DNA of 64,000 nt from Geotrypetes seraphini (taxonomy: Eukaryota; Chordata; Amphibia; Gymnophiona; Dermophiidae): NCBI RefSeq assembly GCF_902459505.1, contig NC_047085.1:351019836-351083835 (forward strand). The letters run 5' to 3'. Shown piece after piece: positions 43,793 to 55,024 of the stretch. The translations under genes were made by a program, and so were the position numbers. Each line of letters starts with the position of its first letter. Positions within the stretch are counted from its first letter, which is position 1. The notes beneath the pieces are model-generated. The model saw only the letters and a program-made list of their open reading frames with translations, ran no database searches and was not told the DNA's origin.

Positions 43793-44575
43793 GGCTAGAT
43801 TCACTAAACGGACCTACCGATCCGATCCAGATCCGATCTGGGTCCAGGGGGCTGATTCACGACGCATCCTCATGCAAATGAGGACGATCGGAATTACGCC
43901 CCCAGCTGACTGCAGGGATCGCTGAATAGCGATCCTGACGCATGCGCAGACCATCTGTAGATGATCTGCGCATGCTTACAGAGCAGCAATCTTTTTATTT
44001 TTTTTACATCTTTGTGAGCCCATGGTTTTAACCCACTTTAAAACCATAGGCTCGCAATGCGGGGAAGGGCAGGAGAGTCGGGGCAACAGGAGAGATTCGG
44101 GACAAGAGCAGGGCGGCAAGTCGGGGCAGAAGGAGAGATTCTGGACGAGAGCAGGGCGGCGAGTTGAGGCAGAAGGAAAGATTTGGGGCGAGAGCAGGGC
44201 AGCAAGAGGAGGAGATTTGGTGCGAGCATAGGGAGGCGCGTCGGGGCAGAGAGCAGGGCGGTGAGAGAAGAGTTGGGGCAGGAGAGCAGGAGAATCCAGG
44301 CAGAGAGCAGGAGATGCAGTCGGGAAGCAGTGACCGACTGGTCCCAAAAGTTGCCTCTTTTGTTGATCAGTCAGCCCAGTCGGTGTTCCAGATTTGTTTA
44401 CTGAATCGCTGCCTGCCTATATTTGAATGTTGTTCCCCCTCATTTGCATGCGCGGATTGGATCGGATCAGAGGATGATCGGGACAGAGGTTAGTGAATTG
44501 GGTTGGCGGACAATCGGGTCGCAAAGGGGTTGCTAAGTGGTCGAGACTTGATCGGTGGGCTTAGTGAATCTAGTC
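43793..44575. mobile_element. MITE with GGCTAGATTCACTAA ends
   Basis: The left end GGCTAGATTCACTAAAC matches the inverse of the right end (GACTAGATTCACTAAGC). CTTTG flanks both sides (43788-43792 and 44576-44580), a likely 5-bp target duplication. The inside is rich in GATCGG words and G/A repeats around AGAGCAGGGCGGCAAG. No transposase. The superfamily is unknown. Confidence 0.65.
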
Positions 44576-44639
44576 CTTTGTCTCCAACTACCACTGAAAT
44601 GCTCTTATATATACTGATTTGGCCAACATTTGCTTATTT

Positions 44640-44800
44640 CTTGTATTTGTATTTATTTATTTATACCCTGCCTTTCCCAAGGCGGGTCTCAATAGAGTAC
44701 ATACACAAACAGATCTGATCTGAGGAAGAAGGGTTTACCTTTGAAAGCTAACCATAAACTACATTAAGTTAGTCCAATAAAAAAGGTATTATTTTTTCCT
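44640..44800 (+). repeat. Penelope-like 3' tail candidate
   Basis: Contains CTGAGGA, AGG with CCT, then GAAAGCTAAC and GTTAGTCC followed by AATAAAAAAGG, as in the 3' ends of some interspersed repeats with hammerhead-like folds. The stem III register is not clean. Confidence 0.35.
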
Positions 44801-45269
44801 TTGTTATTGTTTTATTTCTACAGATTACTGGAAAGTGTAAAGAATCATGGATTTAAGTTTCAAGTTCATTATAATTTGATATTCCGCAAATCAAAGAATG
44901 TCTAAGCGGTATACAATAACTATTAATAGTTAAAAGTAGAAATTATAAAAAAGAACAATGACAAAACATGTACACAGAGGGATGAGGGGTAGAACTACAA
45001 TTTTAAAAGAAAAGAAGGGAAAGGATAACACATTAGGAGAGGTCTAGGTGCACTAGCTTTCTGTAGTACAATCAAAACAGTTTGATGTGAGAGATCCTGG
45101 GTTCAAATCCTAGATGAGCCCCCAGATGTAATCTTTTATGTTTTATTTTTTCACCTAGCCCTTTTTATGAATTCTGTGATTAGGCCTCAGAGGCAGTGGG
45201 AAATAAAATAATGAGACAATAGCCAAGTGGTGCAGAAAAGGTATTTCCAGTGCAATAGGTGAGACATTC
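44801..45269. other. No gene seen; LINE tail inside
   Basis: An L2-like tail on minus lies at 44860-44935 (GTCTAAGCGGTATACAATA). A GGTTCAAATCC word near 45110 is B-box-like, but I cannot support a whole SINE. Confidence 0.35.
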
Positions 45270-47880
45270 TAGAGACCATAGGGTTATTTCTCTTTACCCG
45301 CATGGGCTGCAGAAGAGATCCATTCCGGGTTTTTCACTTCACCTCTAGAGTACTTCATAAGCTAGCTTAGCTCCTCCCAGCAGTCTTTCTCTTCTGCATG
45401 CATGGATGCAGGTGTTTGAGTTCTGCTTTCCCATATTTATTATTTTTAATTTGACGTAGTTTCATCCCTTTTTGCAGTTCTTTCACGTTTAAAATGAATT
45501 TGAAGAGCTGCCTGCTTGAGAATTCACAGACTTCGATCTGTAACTGACAGACCGATCCCTTCGGGTTACTTGTTAGCCAGTCTGCTGATCTTCTTTGGAG
45601 CTCAGTGCCGTCCCTGACCTGGTCTCACTCCCTGTTAAGCGGGGGGTTGAGCGCAGACCGTTCAGCATGCTAAGGAGGCTCAGAGGTGTTTCGTAGTATG
45701 CGGGCTGCGTTTTCATGCCTCCACCCATCCTGGTGCGCAGATGGTGGTCCACAGGGATGGAGGCATAGTCAGACAGTGGGTCTGACCAAAAGCCCAAAGA
45801 TCAGCTTGACAATAGCTTTTCCAGGAGTGTGGCAGTGAATTCTGACTCTGGCTCTTCACAGAGGCTAGAAAGCAGGTACAGCTTCTGTCTCCAGTACTGT
45901 AAGTAAGAGAAGCTGACAGGCTCCATTAGCGATTTTTTTAAATTTATTTTTGAGGGGTTTTTAGAGTTCCCCTGTATTCCCCACCTAAAAAATCCTAAAT
46001 TCTGAATTTTTTAATTTCAGGAAGTGCTTTTTTTAGTGCGTTATGGGTGTGAATTTGGATCTGGTGGCCATTTTGGATTTTCAGCAATTTTTTTTTCAAC
46101 TTCTCCCTGCTTCTTCAAAATTTGAATTTCTGCCAGGAATACTGCTGGGATAGAGTCCTCAGGGTCTCCTAGTGTGGATTCATGTAAAATTTGTGCAAAT
46201 GTACCGCTTTTACAACGTCCTTGCGCCATGTGCTGTGTGACACGGTCGTGGGGAGCAGTTACTTCTGGTTCAGCCTCCCTTTCATAGAAGCAGATGATAA
46301 CATGCTCAGCTAGCCCATCAGGGCAGCCATCTTTACTTTTGGGGCTTGGGTCTGCGCCTTTGTCGGCCAGCTGCGAGACAGACCCTCCGCAGCCTAAGAA
46401 TCGCAAGTCTAAGTCATCTAAGGGTGATTCTGTGCTTTCTCAGAGTTCATGAGATTTTTGTGGTCCGAGTTTCAATCCAGGGGTCCAGCTGCTTGATGTT
46501 CTGTTCTCCCTGCGACATCGCTGAACATCGGTGTCTCCTCGGGGATCTCAGACTCTCAGACTACTCTGGCTGTCCCTTCTTCACAGCCCGTTCAAGGGGC
46601 TCCAGCGGCGGATCTGGACCTCACTGTTCCTGTATTCCACAGGCTGCATTTCCCAGATTGGGGTATCCGGATTTGAATGCTGGATCCACGGATCCCTTAG
46701 GGGCTCCGGATCCTGGAGATGATCTGACTGTGGTGCGCTTGTTTAAATTTGTGGTGCTCCCTGATATGATTGCTGGCTCTGCAACGTGCGCTCACAATCT
46801 GTGACCTTTCCCTGGCATCAGGATGTGAGTTTCTTAGTTACAGAACAGTTTGACTCTCCGGAAAGTCCTTTGCAGAATGCTAGGGCTGTATCCCGCTTGT
46901 ATCCTCTGGCACAGGAGTGTCAGCAGCTGCTGGGGCAACCCAAGGCAAATTCCCTGGTGGCTCAGGTGACCTGGTGCACTTCGCTCCCTAGTAACGGTGG
47001 CGTTGTTTTGAAAGATATGCAGGATTGGCGGATGGATGTGGTTCTCAGGAAAGTTTTTGAAATAGCTAATCTAGGAATCAAAGTTTCTGTGGCAATGTCC
47101 TTTGTGGCATGCGCCTGTCTGGCTCGGCTGCATATGCTGGAGACTGATGCAGTAGAGCCTCCTCCTTAGGTTCTGTTGGCTGGGATGGACTACTTGGAGG
47201 ATGGCTTATATCAGTGGTTCCCAACCCTGTCCTGGAGGACCACCAGGCCAGTCAGGTTTTTGGGATAGCCCTAATGAATATGCATGGGATAGATTTGCAT
47301 GCCTGTCACCACCATTATATGCAAATCTCTCTCATGCATATTCACTAGGACTATCCCAAAAACCTGGTGGTCCTCCAGGACAGGGATGGGAGCCACTGGC
47401 TTATATGACCTTTTGAAGGTGCTAGCAAAGGTATCAGTGTATTCGATTTTGGCCCGCCAAATGCTTTGGGTTTGGCAGTGGGCCGGGGATTCCACCTCCA
47501 AGGCAACCCTGGCTCGGCTGCTTTTTAAGGGGCAGTTATTGTTTGGCAAGAGGTTGAATAATCTCATGGATTTGGTGATGGACCATCGCCCAAAGTTTCT
47601 GCCGGATAGTAGGGCCAGATTAAGGGGGTCTGGGCGTCCTACTTTTCGTGGCTCCCAAAGAAACTTTTGTGACTACAGACAATATTCTCCTTCCTCGTCA
47701 CAGAGATCTTCATGGGGCTCCAGGGGTCGGTATGCAGGCTACAGGCACTCCCAGCCTGCCGCCACCCATCCTGCCTGACTTGCCAGCAAGACACAATGAC
47801 GTCAGGAAGCCGATGACCCCTCTGAGGATAGGGGGTCGGCTCTTGGAGTTTCTGCCTGCCTGCGCATTACTCAGTCAAAA
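45270..47880 (+). mobile_element. DIRS-type retroelement fragment (5' and gag-like part), broken
   Basis: The left part resembles DIRS terminal sequence. The body carries gag-like coding segments up to about 47.8 kb (for example SRLYPLAQECQQLLG). No recombinase or right end is present. It is a fossil with several breaks. A hAT MITE (47212-47398) is inserted within it. Confidence 0.6.
47212..47398. mobile_element. Palindromic hAT MITE nested in the DIRS fragment
   Basis: The ends are CAGTGGTTCCCAACCCTGTC and the inverse (GACAGGGATGGGAGCCACTG). GCTTATAT is perfect at 47204-47211 and 47399-47406 (8-bp target duplication). The inner words ATGAATATGCATGGGATAG and GCATATTCACTAGG are the family hallmark. 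Confidence 0.9.
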
Positions 47881-48100
47881 ATACACAAAAGGGGGCTGAT
47901 AATGCAACAAAAAAAATATATGTTGAGTGACTCAAAGAAAAAATAGCAAAAAATAAGGAAAAGTCATTTTATATTCTTTTATAATGAAATGAAAGCAAAT
48001 GTCCAACAACTGCTGTAAAACTAATGCTCAGAGACATGAAGGCAGATAAAACCGCCTCACCACCCAATCATCGCAGTGTCAGAACAGTGACAGTGGTAGG
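47881..48100. other. Unassigned
   Basis: AT-rich stretch between the DIRS fragment and the palindrome. Confidence 0.3.
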
Positions 48101-48531
48101 TATTCAACTTGCATTTGCCTGAATGGCTATAAGCTCTACATCTTGAATCAATTACTGCTTCAGGGAACCGACATTGCACTGCTAAACCACCTCAAACTTT
48201 GGGTAATGAAGTTTCAACATTACATGCAGCTTCACAAAACGCAACGTCTTACATCACCACCAGCTTTCCTGCTTCCTAGCTAGCTGTTACAATGCTAGGA
48301 AGCAGGAAAGCTGGTGGTGATGTAAGACGTTGCGTTTTGTGAAGCTGCATGTAATGTTGAGACTTCATTACCCAAAGTTTGAGGTGGTTTAGCAGTGCAA
48401 TGTTGGTTCCCTGAAGCAGTACCGAAACGTGGCACGTCGGAACCAGTTAATTTCAAGCTAAGTCTGATTTTCTCAAGTAATTGATTCAAGATGTAGAGCT
48501 TATAGCCATTCAGGCAATTGCAAGTTGAATT
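48101..48531. repeat. Long near-perfect palindrome
   Basis: Left arm 48101-48280 and right arm 48294-48531 are inverse copies with very few differences around a 13-bp spacer. The right arm has an extra 58 bp (about 48422-48479), bounded by AGTA on both sides, that completes a hammerhead-like fold. It resembles inverted terminal-repeat pairs of Penelope-like elements, which is inference. Confidence 0.85.
48405..48444 (+). ncRNA. Hammerhead-like motif, degenerate core
   Basis: Stem I GGTTCC/GGAACC is perfect, followed by CTGAAGC, GAAA, the stem III hairpin around CGTGGCACG and the TC cleavage position. The seventh base of the CUGANGA box is C instead of A and stem II is weak, so activity is doubtful. 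Confidence 0.4.
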
Positions 48532-49795
48532 CACTAATAATAACATCTGAACATGGTCATTAATGAAATATATAGAAATCAGCATTTTACAGCCATGGTA
48601 ATAATAACCTTGGCAAATGAGAGTGACCCACTTAAGGTCACGCTAAGGCCATTCGTTATTGCATCTTAGTAAAAGGACCCTTAGTTACTTAACCTTTATT
48701 TTACTATATCTGTAATTCCCTGGCCATCCAGTGGCACTCAGACATGGATAGGGCTATTCGGGGGTTTCCATGAGGGGATTAAAAGTTCTTATAGGTCTCA
48801 AGTGATTCATAGTCCTTTTTACTCGTCAGTAAACCCCAGATTGATTTAGTGGTTCCAAATTGAGTTCTTTCCTTTAAACAGGAATAAGTAATCACAGTCA
48901 AATAAGATACATCCAACATATTTTAGCTTGAACAACATAGGCAGCGGAACGCTTTTTTGTTTCAAGGTCCCCAAAGCTCCGCCCTAGCCCCAGCAGAATC
49001 CCGCAACACTACCGCTCTTTCCAGCTCCATACTCCCCCACCTACCTTCCTCGGTCGCTGTAATTTTAAAACTTCAGGCAGCTGCTGTGCAGCATCAATGA
49101 GCAGGACTACCCTGGAAGTCTTCATTCTGCAGGAACTTCCTGTTCCCGCATAGGCGGGACACTGCACAATAAAGGGTTCCGAGGCAGGCCTGCTTGTTGA
49201 TGCTAAGTGGTGGCTGCCCAAAGATTTAAAAATACAGTGTCCGGGAGGAGGTAGGTGAGGGACTAGAGCCATAACTGACCGCCAATTTTTGAGGAGGCCA
49301 TGGCCCCTGTGGCTTCCTCTTTCTGATGCCTATGGAACTAGAGATTGAACAATTTTAAATACCTGGGCAGTTTGGATCTCAAAGGACACCCAATATCGTT
49401 TAAATAGATTCCAAGGTATCAGAAGGAGTCAACCAATGTAATTTAACTACCCAAAATGTTAGAAGACACTGAGGGATGTGTATGATGACCTTTGCAAAAC
49501 TAATACAATAGAGCACCGTGTAGGTCCCTTCCAAAGCATTACTTTTAAATGTTTAGGGGTCTTATCAGAGTTTGTACTCACAACTCAAGTTGTAGGTTTG
49601 GAAAGTCTTTGTCCTGCATTCACTTTGTCTTTTTTCCCCTGTACACTCCCTCCATCCCCCCCCCCCCACACACACACACACTCACATGCACACAATTGCT
49701 TCCTGAACTGCCATTTTCAGGGAGTGTGTTTGTATGGGGATGGTTGGGCTTTTTTGTTAAACAGCACATCACCATCCTCGTCCTTTTCCATCTTA
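48532..49795. other. No gene seen; MITE end near 48630-48680
   Basis: A TTTTACTAAG-type MITE end (ATCTTAGTAAAAGGACCC) lies near 48664-48681. A C/CA-rich tract is at 49655-49685. Frames over these have no domain. Confidence 0.4.
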
Positions 49796-49908
49796 CCCCC
49801 TCTTCTACAAAGCCAAGCTAGTGGCTGCCTGTGCGTTAACGGCCCCGAAGCCCATAGAGATGTAAAGGGCTTCAGGGCCGTTATAGCGCGGCTTTGTAGA
49901 AGAGGGGG
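49796..49908. mobile_element. Palindromic MITE with TTA target duplication
   Basis: CCCCCTCTTCTACAAAGCC against its inverse GGCTTTGTAGAAGAGGGGG. TTA at 49793-49795 and 49909-49911. Foldback throughout. Confidence 0.78.
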
Positions 49909-49911
49909 TTA

Positions 49912-50501
49912 AAGTCCTGGGAATTTCTTTATCAGCTTATTTTCCTTTTTAAGAGTCTTTTCTTTAGTCAATATGAGCTGCTAACTTGTGTAAGGCTTTA
50001 AGGTTTGGGAAATAGCATATTTGTTCCATAGATGTGATAGCTTTTTAATGGAAGAGGATGTAAACTATTTTATCCATTAATAGTAACTGAGTACTAGATC
50101 AATCAATAATCGTGATAGCAGTGTTGAAAACTTTCAAAGAATTGGTAGGGGTAGAAACAGTAGAAATAGAGAGAAATCAAGTGAAAGGTGGAAGAGGTGA
50201 GAAGAAAGAGATGTTTCTGATGGGAGTAGGAACTAAGAAGAGAATTAGAAAAAAAAAGAGAAATGAGGATATATAGTTAAAGGAAGACTAGAATACGAGA
50301 TGGAGATGATTAGATGTAAGAGAGGAGATAAGAAAATTTATACTAATTTTCTTCCTTATTTTTACATCTGGTTTTGAATCTGTTTTCATCTGTTTATCGT
50401 ACTGTATCTAAATGATTGCCATCTAGTGGATAACTGAAAGTATTACATCTGTTTTTTACTCAATCCTCTTCTTTATCAGGAATTCTCAACATAGGATACA
50501 T
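49912..50501. other. No gene seen
   Basis: AT- and purine-rich, unassigned. Confidence 0.35.
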
Positions 50502-50504
50502 TTA

Positions 50505-50629
50505 GGGCCCCTTTTACAAAGCTGCGGTATGGATGCTGCTGCGATAAATGCACAGAACCCACAGGAATTGAATGGGATTTGGTATATTTATAGTGGCAGC
50601 ATGCTATCATGGCTTTGTAAAAGGGGCCC
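50505..50629. mobile_element. Palindromic MITE with TTA target duplication
   Basis: GGGCCCCTTTTACAAAGCTG against the inverse TTTGTAAAAGGGGCCC. TTA at 50502-50504 and 50630-50632. Confidence 0.8.
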
Positions 50630-50639
50630 TTAGAGTCAG

Positions 50640-50960
50640 ATTCTGTAATGGGCGCCTAAAAAGATAGGTGCCTAAAATTACAGAATTACGCTCAGCGGCG
50701 CCTAACTTAAAACATAGGGGCCTGTAATGTAGGCCATAGTTATAAAGGCCTATATTATAGGTACCTAAGTCCATTACAGAATCATGCCTAGCAGTGCATA
50801 AGTTACTCTCAACCCGTACACACCTACTTTACTATTAGGCGCTGTCTTTTGTAGAATCGTGCCTAAGAATATAGGCGCCTATAACCCAATTAATTTTTTT
50901 TTTCAATTACGTGCTTGTTAAAGCTCATAATTGAAGCTAATTTACTAATTAAGTTTGCCC
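50640..50960. mobile_element. MITE of the GCGCCTA family (copy 3)
   Basis: Has ATTCTGTAATGGGCGCCTAA, ATTACAGAATCATGCCTAG, ATAGGCGCCTATAACCCAAT and TTGAAGCTAATTTACTAATT, very like 597-810. Foldback words dominate. Confidence 0.65.
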
Positions 50961-51044
50961 ACTAGTGTCATGTCAACATTTAAACCCTCAAACGTCAACA
51001 TTTATTTTTAAACCCAGGCCCTGGCATTTAAAAAAAATTATATA

Positions 51045-51728
51045 TAGTGGTACCTCGGTTTATGAGTACACCGGTTTGCGAGTGTTTTGCAAGACGAGCA
51101 AAACATTCGCAAAATTGGTGCCTCGGAAACCGAGCGTGTTTCGATTTGCAAGCGGCACCCCCCGCGATCCGGCACCCTGCCCCCCATGATCCGGCACCCC
51201 CGTGCTGCGATTGGGCACCCCCCCGCCGATTCTTACTGTCATCTGGGCGCCGGCACCGGCATGTCCTGTGCGTTGGTGCCGGTGCCCAAAGATCGGCCTC
51301 CTCTTCATGCTGGGCTTTGAGCATCTGCGCATTTTCAAGGCCTGCGAGTTCACGCTCTCTCTGAGATTCTCATAGATCTCGGAGAGAACATGGACTCGCA
51401 GGCCTTAAGCATGCACAGATGCTCAAGGCCCAGTAAGAAGAGGAGGCCGATCTTCGGGCACCGGCATCAGCACCAATGCACAGAACATGCCGGTGCCGGT
51501 GCCCAGGCCCAGATGACAGTAAGAAGTGGCGGGGGGGGGGGGTGCCGGATCATTGGGGGAGGGTGCCCAATCGTGGGGGGGGGCCTTTGTGGGGAGCAAT
51601 GCTGGTTCTCGTGGGGGGAAATAGAGCAGCGCCACTGGCCTCAGGGGGTGGGAACGTATCAAAGCGAGTTTCCATTATTTCCTATGGGGAAACTCGCTTT
51701 GATAAACGAGCATTTTGGATTACCACTG
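51045..51728. mobile_element. Tigger/pogo-like element, foldback type
   Basis: The left end AGTGGTACCTCGGTTTATG and the inverse of the right end (CAGTGGTAATCCAAAATGCT) are alike. TA flanks both sides (51043-51044 and 51729-51730). The inside is a large inverted pair around CGGCCTCCTCTT and AAGAGGAGGCCG, meeting near 51350-51390. No transposase is left. Confidence 0.75.
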
Positions 51729-51730
51729 TA

Positions 51731-51750
51731 TATGTATATATATATATATA

Positions 51751-51781
<31 letters not shown>

Positions 51782-52189
51782 GTGTTTGAGTTGTGGACAA
51801 GACTTACAGTATGTTTATATCTTCTATGCTGTAGAAGTGATGACCAATCAATAGGATATATTCCTGTTTGAACTGCAGTCCAAATATTATTTTCCCAAGG
51901 AGCCTACATTAATCAGCTTTTTTCCCCTGCTGTTTGCTGTTGAACCTCATGTTTTATAGTGCTGTTAAGTGGAGGGTTTTGTTGTTTTTTAAACCTATGA
52001 ATGAATTAGGGCATGCTGTTTGAAATGGGCCTGTTCTATAATAATATTGCCCAGTATTGTAACTAAGGTATTTTTTTTCTCCACTTTTGATGTATTGAAG
52101 GGTTCTTTCTGCAGCAGATAAGGGTATGTTTTGAGATTGCTATACATGCAGAGGTGTCCCATGGTAATTCTGGCATGCATGCATGCTAC
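51731..52189. other. Microsatellite and unassigned DNA
   Basis: (TA)n near 51729-51752, a T-run and G-run to 51782, then no gene. Confidence 0.4.
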
Positions 52190-52425
52190 CCATGTGCTAA
52201 AATATAAAATTTATTTTTTTTAATGCAGCAGTCAGTCTGGGCAGAAGGGGCTCATACACTGATGGTCACAAGCTAATGGGAAAATTAGCACATGGTCATT
52301 AAGAAGGATAGAAAAATCAGCCATTTTACCTCAGCAGTAAAAATGGTCTTAACACATGATAATGACCTACATAAGAGTGTGATGAGACCACTTTTTACCA
52401 TTGTATGAGAAAAGGGCCTCTATGT
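52190..52425. mobile_element. Decayed MITE
   Basis: Resembles 36100-36450 (AAAATTAGCACATGGTCATT). The right side GAGAAAAGGGCCTC fits a TTTTACTAAG-type end. Confidence 0.4.
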
Positions 52426-53064
52426 CTGTTGGAGAAGGGGGTCAGATTTAGATGTGTGTCAAGAAGGTTCAGGGAGCTGACCTAGGTTTTTGTCCAACTA
52501 ATTACCAAAGTAATGGTAGACGGTATTTGCACATGCCTCAGTGCCAGTGTAAAACCTGACAAGGAAATTGTTTTCATATATGTGCATTACTGTTGTAAGG
52601 TTTTTGGGCTATCCAAGCAATGCAGTCTTGGAATTTATACTTGGTCTGTATCCCCCATCTTTAAGCATCAGCTTTCTGAAATCACTGTTTACATGTGCAT
52701 GTGATCTACATATGTAAATTCTGCTATTTATACATGGGGATGCTTTCAAATTAGTGCTTTTCTGTATGCAGGAAATAGGTAGCATGCAGCTCTCTCTCTG
52801 TCAATTGATATGGAATATTTTTATCATTCCTGTAAAACAGTGTAATGATTGACACTTTTGGTAGCTATTCTTCCTCACCCTTGTAAAGAAAGAAGTTAAA
52901 CCTCTCTCTTAAAACAACTGCAAATCATTAAAAACATAATCACACTTACCACATGGAAAAGGTTTCTCCACATAAACAGTATAATAGTATACTGGTTTCT
53001 GTGTTCCAGGTTCCAACAGGAGTCTGATTCTGTGTGCCTTTATTCTTTTATTTTTATTTTTTTT
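52426..53064. other. No gene seen
   Basis: Unassigned. A T-rich run near 53045-53062. Confidence 0.35.
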
Positions 53065-53425
53065 GCATTTGTTAACATGCTTTATTGTATGGCTGAGACT
53101 ACAGGTCTATTTAGCCCAGTAACCTGCTTCTAACTGTAGCCATGCCAGGTCACAAGTGTCTAGAAGAATTTCAAAAAGTAACAAGAACACTTGCTACTTA
53201 TTCCTAGGGATAGACAGTAGCTTTTCCCAGCTCTTTCTTAATAAGGAGAGCTCCAACCTCCAACAATTTGTTCAAACCTTTCCTAAACCCAGCTATGCTA
53301 GCTGCTTTTACCACATCTTCTGGCAAAGAGTTCCAGATATTAACTCTACATTGAGCTAATTTATCCTTTTTGTTTTGAAAAAAATTACCATATAACTTCA
53401 CAGCATATCCCCTACTTTTTATAGT
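53065..53425 (-). mobile_element. CR1-like LINE 3' fragment
   Basis: The minus frame reads NIWNSLPEDVVKAASIAGF and GLNKLLEVG, a terminal LINE block. The low-coordinate side has the CR1-type words CTACAGGTCTATTTAGCCCA. Confidence 0.65.
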
Positions 53426-54059
53426 CTATTTTTTCCTTTCAAGAATTTTACAAGAAAAACTCACAAGCATAACACTTGAAACAAAAAAGTCATTATTGTT
53501 GGTACAATAATATAAACACAATGAAAGTAACAGGTAAAGCAAAAAGCTTTACACTGTAACCTGATTCCCATAAATGGAGAGATCAAGAATAAGAAATAAA
53601 CAGAACAAAAGTAGAAAAATTCCTCTAAAATAAATGAAAAAAAATTAGCTATATTAACCAATAACAAGATCCTATCAGCATTTAAGAGACTCTGTAGGTG
53701 AGGAAATAACAAAAGAAGCAGGAAACATTCTAGCATCAAGAAAATTTTGTAAATGTAAGGGTTCAATAAATATCTAAATATTTCCCTGATATTTTATGAT
53801 ACAATTGCAAGGAAATTGAATGGAATATATTGTTCAGTGACAAAGCCTGAGGATACTTGACCCAAAATGCCTTACACCTACTCTTTCTGGCCTTAGAGAA
53901 ATTCAAAGCAAAGAAAGAAGATATAGACTACCCCCGAATAAGCCAAGAAGAGGTCCAAACAAGTGGGAGTAGGAAAAAGCACAATGGAGAGTAGCGATGT
54001 AATCAACTTGGCAAAAGAACACCTGAGCCTGCCAACCAGTTCTTCTACCATTCACTGCA
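53426..54059. other. No gene seen
   Basis: A-rich plus strand. The T-rich minus frame (53461-53766) has a hydrophobic composition but no domain, and I take it as low complexity. Confidence 0.35.
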
Positions 54060-54297
54060 GATTCGTGACTCTATGGTTTCATTTTCTTAGACTCTGCAAA
54101 GCATGTGTTTCTTAGTCACATTCTCTATAAATTGTAAGTTATTGATTCTATAGCTTTGTGTCTTGATCCTGTAGCATGTTATTGATTCTGTAGGGTACGT
54201 ATCTCTGTTCCTGAAACTCTGTGTATGTATCCTTGTAGCCCGTTCTGGCCTCCTGGGGAGGATGGGCTATAAAAATGAATAAATAAATAAAAATGTT
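54060..54297 (+). mobile_element. LINE 3' end, L2-like
   Basis: UTR with repeated TTATTGATTCTGTAG, then GGGGAGGATGGGCTATAAAA and an AATAAATAAATAAA tail. Confidence 0.5.
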
Positions 54298-54323
54298 CTT
54301 TATCGAAAAAAAATCCTCATAAA

Positions 54324-54372
54324 GGACTCAATACAAGCTGTGTTTCGGTTAGCAAGCCTTCATTAGGAGTCC
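54324..54372 (-). ncRNA. Hammerhead-like motif, decayed
   Basis: Minus strand: stem I GGACTC/GAGTCC is intact. The box CTAATGA replaces CTGANGA. GAAA and a weak stem III are present. It looks like a worn relative of the motif at 39.7 kb. Confidence 0.4.
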
Positions 54373-54534
54373 AAATTAGAATAATCGCATTCAAATATAA
54401 AAGAATGCATAAAGAGCTCCTATAAAAGCAACCCTTTAAGTCCCCAAGCAATCTGAAAGACATCTCCCATGACTGCAATTAGCTGACAAGATTTCATTGT
54501 CAGCTACGAAGTGCCTCCTAGAGAAATTCAGATA

Positions 54535-54775
54535 TACCCATACTACTACTACTATTACTATTACTTATAATTTCTATAGCGCTTATAGACGTACGCAGTG
54601 CTGTACATTAAAACATTCAGGAGATGGTCCCTGCTCAGTAGAACATACAATCTAATCAAACAGTGTAAGTAGAGGATCGGGGAGTTTCTCAGGCATGGGT
54701 GCTTTACAAGCGAGTAGGGATTAGGAGTTAAAAGCAACCTCAAAAAAAGTGGGTCTTTAGCCTGGATTTGAATAC
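54535..54775 (-). mobile_element. LINE 3' UTR fragment
   Basis: An ACTACTACTACTATTACT tail at the low end, then ATTTCTATAGCGCTTATAGA and CAGTGCTGTACATTA, a common dispersed LINE 3' part. It shares AAAAAGTGGGTCTTT-like words with 12.73 kb. Confidence 0.55.
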
Positions 54776-54890
54776 TGTTAAGATGGATTATTTTCCCATA
54801 AGTTGTTCTATTTTAGCACAGGGTTTCATTGTATACAGTGAGGTCCTGCACTAAAACAGCATGATGAGGTAAAATAATCTATCTTAATGC
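54776..54890. mobile_element. MITE with GTTAAGATGG...TTATTTT ends
   Basis: The left side TTAAGATGGATTATTTTCCC pairs with the right side GGTAAAATAATCTATCTTAA. Relatives are at 56815-56906 and about 61950-62010. Confidence 0.6.
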
Positions 54891-55024
54891 TAGCCCATGG
54901 TAATAAATATGCTCATATATAATTTGCCCAGTTTCTTCTATTGATTTTTCCCAAATGTAGATTTCTAAAATTATTGCTCTTGATGCATGCTCTTCTGCAG
55001 ATATTTTTAGAAAAGGCTCTAGGT

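Noticed and set aside
45100-45125. GGTTCAAATCC word as a possible tRNA gene or SINE head
   Set aside because: No matching A box or cloverleaf could be found around it.
53461-53766. Hydrophobic minus-strand frame resembling a multi-pass membrane protein
   Set aside because: It is the complement of A-rich DNA, with no recognisable family, promoter or splice sites.
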